This document shows positions 8,190-16,469 of a stretch of DNA of 64,000 nucleotides, piece after piece. The position numbers were made by a program, and so were the translations under genes. Below the pieces are notes generated by a model. It searched no databases, had not been told where the DNA came from, and saw only the letters and a list, made by a program, of their open reading frames with translations. The DNA lies in NCBI RefSeq assembly GCF_009617895.1, contig NZ_BLAW01000001.1:2161001-2225000 (forward strand), read 5' to 3'. How positions within the stretch are numbered: the first letter of the stretch is position 1; every line of letters begins with the position of its first letter. The stretch is from Prolixibacter sp. SD074. Lineage in GTDB: Bacteria; Bacteroidota; Bacteroidia; Bacteroidales; Prolixibacteraceae.

Positions 8190-8861
8190 ATGAAAAAAGC
8201 AATTGTCCTCTTATCCGGCGGCCTCGATTCATCGGTAGCGTTACACCTCGCAAAGTCTCAGGGCTTTGAGTTATATGCACTTTCGTTCGACTATGGGCAA
8301 CGCCACGAACGTGAGCTACAGGGAGCTCGCGAAACAGCCAAAAGTACCGGTGTAAAAGAACATCACATTGTCAATATGCGACTGGATTTGTGGGGCGGCT
8401 CGGCCTTAACGGATCAATCCATCGAGGTAGAAAACGGCGATATTACCCGCACCGACATTCCTGTTACATACGTTCCGGCTAGAAATATGGTTTTCCTGTC
8501 GGTAGCGGCTTCGTATGCCGAGGCCATTGGCGCCCGCGACATTTTTATCGGGGTTAGCCAGATAGATTATTCCGGCTACGTCGATTGCCGCCAGGAATTC
8601 ATCAATGCCATGGAAGCCGCCATCAATAAAGGAACAGTTTGTGGCGCCGAGATGGACGATCCCATCCATGTACGCGCCCCGTTTATAGACAAGACGAAGG
8701 CTGATGAAATCCGTCTTGGGATGGAATTGGGAGTCGATTTTGGCCTCACCTGGTCGTGCTACCGCGGTGGCGAAAAACCGTGTGGAACGTGTGACAGTTG
8801 TCTGCTTCGCGCAAAAGCATTTGAAGAGGCAGGTTATACCGATCCGTTGTTGGAAAAATAA
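8190..8861 (+). CDS. queC: 7-cyano-7-deazaguanine synthase
   Basis: Converts 7-carboxy-7-deazaguanine to preQ0 using ATP and ammonia. The 223-residue protein has the PP-loop SGGLDSS at 9-15 and the C-terminal zinc cysteines C190, C198, C201 and C204 ([17 protein letters not shown]). ATG 8190 is chosen over the in-frame ATG 8157 because family proteins start [11 protein letters not shown]. First gene of a four-gene queuosine-precursor operon, 11 bp before queD. Confidence 0.96.
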   Translation: MKKAIVLLSGGLDSSVALHLAKSQGFELYALSFDYGQRHERELQGARETAKSTGVKEHHIVNMRLDLWGGSALTDQSIEVENGDITRTDIPVTYVPARNMVFLSVAASYAEAIGARDIFIGVSQIDYSGYVDCRQEFINAMEAAINKGTVCGAEMDDPIHVRAPFIDKTKADEIRLGMELGVDFGLTWSCYRGGEKPCGTCDSCLLRAKAFEEAGYTDPLLEK

Positions 8862-8872
8862 AAGAAAGAGAG

Positions 8873-9445
8873 ATGATTATCAGAAAGAAATTCCGGTTCG
8901 AAGGCGCCCATATTGTGCGCAATTGTTCATCGAAGCTATGCCGCGAAAACATTCACGGCCATTCATACGAAGTAGAAGTCTTCATCAAATCGAACAAACT
9001 CGACAAAGGATACATGGTGCTCGATTTCATCCTCCTGGGTAAAGTGGGCGAATTCATCAACAGTTTCGATCATGCTTATTCACTCTGGCAGGGAGAGAAG
9101 CCGGAAATCAAGGAGGCGGTGTATCAAATCAACCAGCGGGTGGCTGAAATACCCGTTTCGCCTTCAGCAGAAGGTTATGCACTGATGTTCCTGTATGTGA
9201 TCGACAAAATCATCCGGAACACGGAACTAAAAAACGGAGAAGGCGATATACAACTTCAGTCGGTAAGAGTACACGAAACCCAAACCGGTTACGCCGAAGC
9301 ATTCACTGAAGACTTCGCATTGGTTGATTTTACGCTGGACGATATCAAGCTGAGCGAAGGTATTCAAACCGAGTGGGATGATATGGATTGGTGGCAGGAG
9401 CTGAAAGAGCAGAAAGTATTCCCAAATACCCATCTCGAAAATTAA
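8873..9445 (+). CDS. queD: 6-carboxytetrahydropterin synthase-like protein
   Basis: Makes 6-carboxy-5,6,7,8-tetrahydropterin from dihydroneopterin triphosphate, the first committed step to preQ0. Zinc ligands H13, H28 and H30 (AHIVRN, IHGHSYEV) and catalytic-type cysteine C23 are present, as is the SFDHAYSL motif. At 190 residues it is longer than E. coli QueD (about 120), with an insertion before the C-terminal acidic tail. It lies between queC and queE. Confidence 0.9.
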   Translation: MIIRKKFRFEGAHIVRNCSSKLCRENIHGHSYEVEVFIKSNKLDKGYMVLDFILLGKVGEFINSFDHAYSLWQGEKPEIKEAVYQINQRVAEIPVSPSAEGYALMFLYVIDKIIRNTELKNGEGDIQLQSVRVHETQTGYAEAFTEDFALVDFTLDDIKLSEGIQTEWDDMDWWQELKEQKVFPNTHLEN

Positions 9446-9451
9446 AATCGC

Positions 9452-10321
9452 ATGGCCGCGTCACTTCTTTTGGTCAATAACGGCATTTTCCCAATTACCA
9501 AGGATGCTGAAGGCAAGTCGCTGGCTGATGTGCCGGCTACCGGTCTGCAACATCCGGGAACCATACAGGGTGAAGGAAAACTGGCAGGCACAGCTTCGCT
9601 TTTCATCCGGTTATCGGGATGCAACCTCCGGTGCATGTGGAATGTGCCTGGAGGTGGTGTGAGCGCTTGCGATACACCGGATTCCTCGTTCGATATAAGC
9701 AAAAACCGGTTGTGGAAGGTTGATGAAATCATCGAAACGGTGAAACACAATTTGGGAAACATGCGCCACGTGGTGATTACCGGCGGTGAACCGACCATGC
9801 AACACCGTTCTCTCAAAGAGCTTTGTCGTCGACTGAAAGAAGAGTTTGGTGTTCACATTACTATAGAAACTAACGGGACTTTGTTCGATGAAGAGCTGGC
9901 CACTTACATTGATCTGTTCAGCATTTCGCCAAAGCTAAGCGATTCGCTGGTGACTGAAGAAAAGCTGAAGCAGCTGCCTCAACAGCTGGCTGAAAAAGTA
10001 GCCTCGGCTCCTTCTCAAAAAACTCCGTACCCCGAGGTTATTCAACAATACATCGATGTGTGCCGGAATTCTGGTGGAGAAAAAGATTTCCAACTAAAAT
10101 TCGTGATGACCGGACCGGAAAATGCAAAGTCCATTCACGACGAAGTCCTGAATCATATCACCGGATGGGAACCTTCCGATATTCTGGCGATGCCGTTGGG
10201 AGGTAACCATCAGACGCTGGGAAAAACCAGCCATCGGGTGCTCGATACGGCCATCCAACATGGCTGGCGTTATTGCCCGCGCATCCACATCGATCTGTTC
10301 GGCGATAACCCGGGCGTCTAA
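9452..10321 (+). CDS. queE: 7-carboxy-7-deazaguanine synthase, long form with split cluster motif
   Basis: Radical SAM enzyme converting carboxytetrahydropterin to 7-carboxy-7-deazaguanine. It has GTIQGEG near residue 36, VITGGEPT near 110 and ETNGT near 140. The cluster cysteines are C57, C61 and C73, that is CX3CX11C: an insert WNVPGGGVSA separates the second cysteine from the CDTP motif, instead of the usual CX3CX2C. 289 residues is longer than the usual 210-250. Its position directly after queD, 6 bp away, makes the assignment secure. Confidence 0.9.
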   Translation: MAASLLLVNNGIFPITKDAEGKSLADVPATGLQHPGTIQGEGKLAGTASLFIRLSGCNLRCMWNVPGGGVSACDTPDSSFDISKNRLWKVDEIIETVKHNLGNMRHVVITGGEPTMQHRSLKELCRRLKEEFGVHITIETNGTLFDEELATYIDLFSISPKLSDSLVTEEKLKQLPQQLAEKVASAPSQKTPYPEVIQQYIDVCRNSGGEKDFQLKFVMTGPENAKSIHDEVLNHITGWEPSDILAMPLGGNHQTLGKTSHRVLDTAIQHGWRYCPRIHIDLFGDNPGV

Positions 10322-10362
10322 GTTAAGTCTGATATCTATTTTCCAAAATCTAGTGCCTGATC

Positions 10363-11250
10363 ATGAAGAATACCATCTCAACCGAAGATAAGTTGCTGGG
10401 CAAAAAAGTCGATTACCCAAAACAGTATGCGCCCGAAGTGCTGGTTGCCGTTCCCCGTAAGGTGAACCGCGAACAATACGGCATCAGCGAGCCGCCAACT
10501 GAATTTATCGGACTGGATACATGGCATGCCTACGAGGTGGGATTTCTGACTGAAAACGGCTTGCCCGTTACCGGCCTGCTCAAATTGGTTTATCCGTTTG
10601 ACAGTCCGTTTCTGGTGGAAAGCAAATCGCTGAAATTGTACCTGAACTCGTTCAACATGTCATCGTATGGAAACGATCGAAAATCAGGTATTGAACAGGT
10701 GACCGGTATCATCAAAAATGATTTGGGGGCATTGCTGAGATGCGAAGTAAAGCTGGCATTTTTCGATAAAGAACCGGAAGTTGCTGGTCATGATTTTCAG
10801 GATTTCATGGTAATGGAAGAAGAGTTGGATCTGAAAGACATTCAGTTTAACGATTTCTCGGAAAACCCGGAATTACTGAAACCGGCAAAATCAAACGAAA
10901 AGCGATTAAAACTGGCGACACATCTTCTTCGCAGCAATTGCAAAGTGACCCATCAGCCCGACTGGGGAAGCGCCTTTGTAATCATCGAAGGAGAAACATT
11001 GCCGGAACCAACAGGGTTGCTCAAATACATTGTCTCCTTCCGGAATGAAAACCATTTTCATGAAGAAATTTGCGAAATGCTGTACAAAAAACTATGGGAG
11101 AAGTTTCAGCCTGAAAAATTGATGGTTACCTGCGTTTATACCCGTCGTGGAGGAATCGATATCTGCCCGTCGAGAGCCAGTCATCCGGAGCTTTTGCCCG
11201 CAAATCTGACCTCGCCCGAAAAACTTTCGTCTAAATTACTCAGGCAATAA
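10363..11250 (+). CDS. queF: NADPH-dependent preQ0 reductase, two-domain type
   Basis: Reduces the nitrile of preQ0 to the aminomethyl group of preQ1. At 295 residues it is the long (E. coli-like, tandem T-fold) form: the NADPH-binding ESKSLK motif (86-91) is in the N-terminal half, and the active-site C193 (RSNCKVTHQPDWG) and D200 are in the C-terminal half. It closes the queCDEF operon. Tgt, QueA and QueG/QueH are not in the window. Confidence 0.95.
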   Translation: MKNTISTEDKLLGKKVDYPKQYAPEVLVAVPRKVNREQYGISEPPTEFIGLDTWHAYEVGFLTENGLPVTGLLKLVYPFDSPFLVESKSLKLYLNSFNMSSYGNDRKSGIEQVTGIIKNDLGALLRCEVKLAFFDKEPEVAGHDFQDFMVMEEELDLKDIQFNDFSENPELLKPAKSNEKRLKLATHLLRSNCKVTHQPDWGSAFVIIEGETLPEPTGLLKYIVSFRNENHFHEEICEMLYKKLWEKFQPEKLMVTCVYTRRGGIDICPSRASHPELLPANLTSPEKLSSKLLRQ

Positions 11251-11263
11251 TCTCAATAAATTG

Positions 11264-11638
11264 TCAGGTTATTTTAACATCAACGGAAACCTCGCAATTC
11301 CAGGCATTATCACGCCGAGCATGGAGTTTTACCTTTCATTTAACGCCATTATGGCCGACTAGATGGTGAACGGCGGGCAGGTAAAGAAAGTCGGGAAAAT
11401 GATTGGTGAAGCCAGTATCAATGTGAAAATTGAGGTACCCTTCTTGGGCAAAAGTAATACGGAAAAGTGCGGCACGAACTTCGGTCAGCTGATGCCGATC
11501 CGCTTTTCTCCGATACCATATGCGATCCGGTGTTCAGCTGAAAACAACGATTCGGCAGCGAGGCGATGAACTTCCGCCCAACAACGAACCTCGTCTTGTT
11601 TATGCCGACGTATTCAAAATCAATGTAAAAAGGTAGAA
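11264..11638 (+). pseudogene. Frameshifted 3' remnant of an unidentified gene
   Basis: Reading from about 11270, a coherent stretch (GYFNINGNLAIPGIITPS, MEFYLSFNAIMAD) hits a TAG at 11360-11362, continues in frame (ASINVKIEVPFLGKS), then jumps frame near 11455 to VRHELRSADADPLFSDTI, and jumps again to a tail ending RLVYADVFKINVKR with TAG near 11636. Amino-acid-like composition across three frames points to the decayed last 120-130 codons of one protein. The alternation of beta strands resembles C-terminal parts of some very large structural proteins, but I do not identify the family. Confidence 0.45.
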
Positions 11639-11649
11639 CGAACCGATTA

Positions 11650-14082
11650 TTAATCCATATTTACTTTAGTTGCCTGTTTCCGTTTATCGCGCTTGTAATT
11701 GTTGATACGATACGAGATTGTCAAGCGGATTGGATAATTCGGTTTCATAGACGTGATCTGGTAAAAATCCGGCTCGTTTATTTTGGTCACAATATCCGTT
11801 GTATTGAAAATATCGTAAGCCATTACGGTCAACGACAATCTTTTTTTCAGGAACTGCTGACGAAAAGATATGTAGGTGTAAAAAACATGCTCGTTGCTAC
11901 CCTGTGGCCGCTTCACGCCGGTTCCGTATGTGGGCATAATCTGGAAAAAGGTATTATCGGAGATTCTGAAGGAATTCGACCAACGGATATTCACTCCGGC
12001 ATCACCACGCGTGCCATAAACCGGAGCAAGCTCGCCCTCCGTCTTCACCCTGAACTTATAGAAATTGAAGATGGGCATCATGGTCCAAAAGCTATTCATC
12101 TTAAAACTGAATGTGGCATCTAATCCCAGCGCATCTTCGTCTCCCACATTTTCGAATTTGTAATTGACGACGGTTCCCGCGTAAATGCTTTGCACTTTGA
12201 AAATATGATTCGTGTAGTAATCGTAATAACCTTTCAGCGTGATGCTGTTGCCCTTGAAGGAATTGGAATAAGTCAACGACAGCGAGTTGTTGTATTCGTT
12301 ATCCAGGAATGGATTTCCTGATTGAACGTAGTCAAAATCAAACCACCTGGGACTGGCCTCCATTTGAATGGTCGTCAACCGATCAATTCTTCGCGAAAAA
12401 GCAAGATTCATCGTTTGCTTGTGAGGCAAATGATAATTGAGGAAAAATGAGGGAAAGAAATCCCACTTATCAACTTTTTTCTGCCAGTTATCTGTAACAC
12501 TGTTTAGCAATCTCGATGTATGTTCAGCTCGTAATCCCAGCTGAAGTTCCATTTTCTCCCAATTCTTCCGGTACTGGCTGTAAAACGCGTGAATCTCACG
12601 GCTCAAACTGCTTTTTGAGTCCCCAACCGAAAAAGCGGACAATTCGGTACCTGCCTGAGATAAATCTGCTGTATAATCAGAAGATTCCTTCTCTTTGCGA
12701 AACTGATACCCGGCTTCGAACTTACTTTTATCGCCTAACGGCAAAGAATAATCCAGATTAATCCGACTATCATCGTCGTTGCGCGAATCCTTCGTCTTCA
12801 TCCAGTTGGCCAGGTTTCCGGCTTCGTCTTTCAGCTCATTATGCATCCGGTTGTCAAACGAAGTATTGTTCCACTGTCCGGTGATTTCCAGTTTATGCCC
12901 ATTGTCGTTAAACGCATGGGTATACGATAACGATGCTCCCCGGTAATCCCCGGGCCTTCGGTTTTCCCCAACACTCAAACGTTTTATATCATAAGAATCA
13001 GGTTCATTGGAAGAATAGGTCATATCAAAGTCGGCATGGTTCAATACATAATAGGTTCCGGCGGTTGCTGACAGCAACAGGTCATCTTTTTTCGATGGTG
13101 CAAATTCTATGCCTCCCCTAACGCCAGTATTTTTTCGGTAGGAATAACGTCTCCCGTCCTGGTTACTCTGAAGCAAATAACCATTTTGGTAGTTCTTCAC
13201 CACTGACGTCGCATCTCCTTCCATATTCCGCTTATTATGGTCGGCTCCCACGAAGAAGCTGAGTTTTCCAGCTTTATGATTAATGATAAAATCGGAAGCA
13301 TAACCGCCTATCTGGTCATGGGCGAGCGTGATGTTACCATCCCATCCTTCAGCCCTGCCTTTCTTCGTAATAATATTTAAGATGCCGGCTGTTCCATCCG
13401 AGTCATATTTGGCCGAAGGATTGGTAATTACCTCAACCTTTTGGACATTGTCGCTGGGAATACTCTTTAATGCATTATTGCCTTTCAATGGAGTTGGTTT
13501 TCCATCAATCAGCACCAGGAAATTTTCACTTCCCTTCAGGGTCAGGTTACCGCTTGGCGTTACATTTACCGATGGAACACGCTGCAGCAAGTCAACCACG
13601 GTTCCTCCAGCCCCTTCCATCCGGTTAGCAACGTTCACCACCGTTTTGTCCAGTTTGGTGCTCACACCCCCAGTATGTTCAACAACATCGACCTCGCCAA
13701 GTTGCTTCACATCCGGTTCCAGAAATAAATCGCCGAGGACAAGTGGATTTCGCTTTTGGGCAAGTTCTACATTCGTCATCACCCGTGGCGAATAACCCAT
13801 AAAACGAATTTTCATGAAATATTTCCCGTAAGGAATATTCTTTAGCACAAACGAGCCGTTTCTTGCTGACGCGGTTCCGTTAATTAACACTGAATCAACG
13901 GAACGGAATAAGGCGATATTAGCGTACTCAATCGGTTGTTTTAACTTCATATCGAGGATTCTTCCCCGAATTTCTCCCGGCCCACCATCTTTATCACTCT
14001 GTCCGAATAAGTATTGAAACGGGGTTAGTACGAAGATTAAAAGTGCTAACAAAAACACTTGTTTCTTGCTTAAACGCCCCAT
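11650..14082 (-). CDS. Outer-membrane beta-barrel receptor (TonB-dependent receptor-like)
   Basis: 810-residue outer-membrane protein: signal peptide (1-27), a CarboxypepD_reg-like beta-sandwich domain (about 35-110; EIRGRILD, PIEYANIALF), a plug-like domain with VDLLQRVPSVNV and GSENFLVLIDGKP, then a long barrel with alternating strands. The C-terminus is hydrophilic after ISYRINNYKRDKR rather than ending in the usual aromatic. This fits the outer-membrane beta-barrel family-3 group related to TonB receptors. No SusD gene adjoins, so the ligand is unknown. Confidence 0.85.
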   Translation of the reverse strand: MGRLSKKQVFLLALLIFVLTPFQYLFGQSDKDGGPGEIRGRILDMKLKQPIEYANIALFRSVDSVLINGTASARNGSFVLKNIPYGKYFMKIRFMGYSPRVMTNVELAQKRNPLVLGDLFLEPDVKQLGEVDVVEHTGGVSTKLDKTVVNVANRMEGAGGTVVDLLQRVPSVNVTPSGNLTLKGSENFLVLIDGKPTPLKGNNALKSIPSDNVQKVEVITNPSAKYDSDGTAGILNIITKKGRAEGWDGNITLAHDQIGGYASDFIINHKAGKLSFFVGADHNKRNMEGDATSVVKNYQNGYLLQSNQDGRRYSYRKNTGVRGGIEFAPSKKDDLLLSATAGTYYVLNHADFDMTYSSNEPDSYDIKRLSVGENRRPGDYRGASLSYTHAFNDNGHKLEITGQWNNTSFDNRMHNELKDEAGNLANWMKTKDSRNDDDSRINLDYSLPLGDKSKFEAGYQFRKEKESSDYTADLSQAGTELSAFSVGDSKSSLSREIHAFYSQYRKNWEKMELQLGLRAEHTSRLLNSVTDNWQKKVDKWDFFPSFFLNYHLPHKQTMNLAFSRRIDRLTTIQMEASPRWFDFDYVQSGNPFLDNEYNNSLSLTYSNSFKGNSITLKGYYDYYTNHIFKVQSIYAGTVVNYKFENVGDEDALGLDATFSFKMNSFWTMMPIFNFYKFRVKTEGELAPVYGTRGDAGVNIRWSNSFRISDNTFFQIMPTYGTGVKRPQGSNEHVFYTYISFRQQFLKKRLSLTVMAYDIFNTTDIVTKINEPDFYQITSMKPNYPIRLTISYRINNYKRDKRKQATKVNMD

Positions 14083-14196
14083 AAATATTTTGATCTTTGT
14101 TTTAACTTCTGCGAATTTAACATTTTATAACAATTTATCAATAATAAATTATTATTTATTTATATGCCCTACAACCTAATCATCACATACCACCAT

Positions 14197-14487
14197 CAAA
14201 GGTTTTGAACCAACATTCATCAAAGACGCACAGGTGGCAACTATTTCATCGGCTTGTTCTTCCTTAATCAATGCCCTGGAAATTGTCGAAGGCTACTTCG
14301 CCATGGGAAAATCGAAGCAGGCTTTGGTTATTGCTTCGGGGCACGACACCGCTTTTCAGCGATGTAACCTTGCGAAAAAGTGGCCACTTATGGGGCGATG
14401 GGGCTACCTCCCTTTTAGGAATCACCGTTTTTTGGTGGTGGATATTCCACAGGCGCAGCCTTCCTTCGATTTTAACGATTTATTTAG
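14197..14487 (+). pseudogene. Remnant of a 3-oxoacyl-ACP synthase III (KAS III)-like gene
   Basis: One frame reads FEPTFIKDAQVATISSAC then SSLINALEIVEG and QALVIASGHDT, the active-site-cysteine segment of FabH-like enzymes. Near 14345-14360 the homology shifts one frame to PLFSDVTLRKSGHLWGDGATS, matching the GDGA motif further along the same family. Only about 90 codons remain, without start or C-terminal His/Asn motifs. Clear decay. Confidence 0.75.
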
Positions 14488-14496
14488 AATAGTAGA

Positions 14497-14526
14497 AAAC
14501 GCCGGATAATCCGGCGTTTATTTTTT
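14497..14526 (+). terminator. Rho-independent terminator
   Basis: AAACGCCGG at 14497-14505 pairs with CCGGCGTTT at 14511-14519 around loop ATAAT, followed by a T-rich run. It sits just after the KAS III remnant and is probably its old terminator. Confidence 0.8.
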
Positions 14527-14708
14527 ATCTCAGCGGTATGAGGTCGGGTTGTCATATAAATATTACCAGCAGAAAATGGCTATAAAACATTTTAAATCAG
14601 AACAACATTCATTAGTTTTAGAGTTACGTTCTCTATTAAAAACAGGTAGCTCCCGACAGCTTAGATTAATCTTATAACATAGCCTATACCAATCTTAAAT
14701 ACCTTGTT

Positions 14709-15005
14709 ATGATGCTTTATGTAGGAAATATTGATTACCGAATATCTGAAGAAGACTTGTACGAGCTTTTTTCAGAATACGGACATGTTACATCCGTCAG
14801 AATTGTACGCGACAGAGAGTCGCACCGAAGTAAAGGATTTGGTTTTGTGGAGATGGAGCACGATTATGAAGCCAACAGGGCTGTCGACAATGCAAATGGT
14901 TTAATCATCGCCGGCCGGAAAATGGTGGTTCGCTTTGGGCGCCAAGCTAGTGGAACCTATTCTGAAAAAAGAATGAAAGCGCCATCCCGGCATTCTTATC
15001 AATAG
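14709..15005 (+). CDS. Small RRM-type RNA-binding protein
   Basis: 98-residue single RNA-recognition-motif protein. RNP2 (LYVGNI) is near residue 3 and RNP1 (KGFGFVEM) near residue 45, with a short basic tail. Such proteins are common in Bacteroidota and cyanobacteria, often cold- or stress-induced, and bind single-stranded RNA. A 180-bp region precedes it. An ATG at 14712 is an equal start candidate. Confidence 0.9.
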   Translation: MMLYVGNIDYRISEEDLYELFSEYGHVTSVRIVRDRESHRSKGFGFVEMEHDYEANRAVDNANGLIIAGRKMVVRFGRQASGTYSEKRMKAPSRHSYQ

Positions 15006-15022
15006 AAAATAGTTCTTAAGAC

Positions 15023-15072
15023 AAAAATGCCAACCGGTATAAAACTATTATGCAATATCGGTTGGCATTTTT
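15023..15072. terminator. Bidirectional terminator between RRM and aldo/keto reductase genes
   Basis: AAAAATGCCAACCG (15023-15036) pairs perfectly with CGGTTGGCATTTTT (15059-15072). A-run and T-run ends allow termination on both strands, serving the two convergent genes. Confidence 0.85.
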
Positions 15073-15092
15073 GGATTTTTCAGAGCTCACCT

Positions 15093-16103
15093 TCACACTT
15101 TCTTATAATACTCCACTTTCCCCGCTTCAGCCAAATCGGCTACTTTATTTGCCAATCTTTCCCGCGTCGCTTCGTCCATTTTCCTGAATTCCTTTGCCAG
15201 GGCTATCTTCTCTTTAATAAAGCCGGCATTTTCCGCTCCGGTTATCAATACACTGATTGGCATTGACCAGGAAAAGAACAGCGCATCGCGCATCGATAAT
15301 CTTCCGGGTACCACTGGATCATCCGATTTCCATACTTCATTTCCATTCATGACTTTCTTGCCAAAGAAACGGCCATCTGCAAGGGTTTTCATCGCCAATA
15401 CCGCCAGTTTATTATCAATGGCCTCCGGTATTACTTTCCTGACAAAGCTATGTTCAGAAGCGAGATCGACAAGGTTAACAGGGAACTGGCAAGTGCTGAA
15501 AAGTTCCATTCCTCCGGTCTTTTCCAGCATACGCAAATGGGCATACGGATTTTGGTGCCCGGTAAATCCAATATGCCGGGCTTTCCCTGACTCTTTAGCT
15601 TCCCGAACAACATCCAATAAACCATTGGCAATGCGCGTATCGACATCCTCGGGTGACTGAAGTGAATGAATTTGCCATAAATCGAGATGATCTGTATGAA
15701 GCCGTTTCAAGGACCCTTCAAGATGTTCACGGGCGGTTTTGGCATCCTGGGCAGAGGTTTTTGTCATCAGGAAGATATCATCGCGGTATTTGGGTACCAG
15801 ATATTTCCCGTAACGCCGCTCACTTTCACCGTCAGCATATGATTCGGCTGTATCAAAAAAACGGATTCCTCCTTCAATGGCCGCTTCAATTACCTCTTGT
15901 GCATCCTGCTCGGTCGTCCATCCCACATGGTAGCCTCCAACGCCAAGCATGGTTACATTTTCTCCGGTACTACCCAGTTTTCGTTGTGGTAAGATTTTGC
16001 CCCATTTGTCATTTGCTGAGAGATTGCCAAAGCTTCGATATGGAAGCATCATGCCGGCAGTTAGCCCCAGCATCGTCTGAATAAATTCTCTTCTTTTTTT
16101 CAT
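15093..16103 (-). CDS. Tat-signal aldo/keto reductase
   Basis: 336-residue NAD(P)H-dependent oxidoreductase of the aldo/keto reductase superfamily. The catalytic tetrad is visible: Asp and Tyr in FDTAESY, Lys in LMTKTS, His in LWQIHS. The N-terminus (KKRREFIQTMLGLTAG, then PYRSFG) is a Tat-like signal, as often seen in Bacteroidota relatives. The physiological substrate is unknown. Its upstream region is the right copy of the 86-bp inverted repeat. Confidence 0.88.
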   Translation of the reverse strand: MKKRREFIQTMLGLTAGMMLPYRSFGNLSANDKWGKILPQRKLGSTGENVTMLGVGGYHVGWTTEQDAQEVIEAAIEGGIRFFDTAESYADGESERRYGKYLVPKYRDDIFLMTKTSAQDAKTAREHLEGSLKRLHTDHLDLWQIHSLQSPEDVDTRIANGLLDVVREAKESGKARHIGFTGHQNPYAHLRMLEKTGGMELFSTCQFPVNLVDLASEHSFVRKVIPEAIDNKLAVLAMKTLADGRFFGKKVMNGNEVWKSDDPVVPGRLSMRDALFFSWSMPISVLITGAENAGFIKEKIALAKEFRKMDEATRERLANKVADLAEAGKVEYYKKV

Positions 16104-16182
16104 ACGTTTAAAATTTATAATTATGGCCCATCATTTAATTCTAAATTTGAGAACGTATGGAACCGCTTCGCTCTCACATAAA
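16097..16182 (-). repeat. Inverted repeat, right copy (86 bp)
   Basis: Reverse complement of positions 1-86 with four differences. It covers the upstream region and first codons of the aldo/keto reductase, so it probably contains that gene's leader or promoter. The hairpin of the left copy is weakened here by the change at repeat position 27. Confidence 0.85.
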
Positions 16183-16226
16183 CTTTTTTTAATCATTGCC
16201 TTTGGCGAACTTTTGATTAAAAAAGT
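16181..16226. repeat. Long AT-rich hairpin beside the right repeat
   Basis: The arm AACTTTTTTTAATCA from 16181 pairs with TGATTAAAAAAGTT (near 16213-16226) around an unpaired loop of about 17 nt, with one unpaired base. It directly abuts the 86-bp repeat and may be part of the same repetitive unit or a terminator. Confidence 0.6.
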
Positions 16227-16373
16227 TCATGTTCGTTTCATTGCTTAATTGGTTTGTCAATATTCCTTATCAAAACAGCCTATTTTATAAATAGTTCACG
16301 ATCTTACCGTTTACTAAAAATTGTTAAACAGTGATAATCAGCACATAATCGATACAACCTTCGAAGATTGCAG

Positions 16374-16404
16374 TTGTTTAATTAACATTTAATAGTTAAG
16401 TTTA
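16374..16404 (+). promoter_or_regulatory. Candidate promoter for the thioredoxin-like gene
   Basis: TTG at 16374-16376 and TAAGTTTA at 16397-16404 (one mismatch to TAnnTTTG) are spaced by 20 bp, about 65 bp before the start codon. Confidence 0.35.
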
Positions 16405-16469
16405 GACAAATACACCCGTACAACGCAGTGGCTGTCCGGAGTTTTTCCAAAAAATTAAATCGTTTTGTT

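Noticed and set aside
7967-8269. 100-codon plus-strand frame across the queC start
   Set aside because: It overlaps the well-supported queC coding start in another frame and lies on the promoter and leader.
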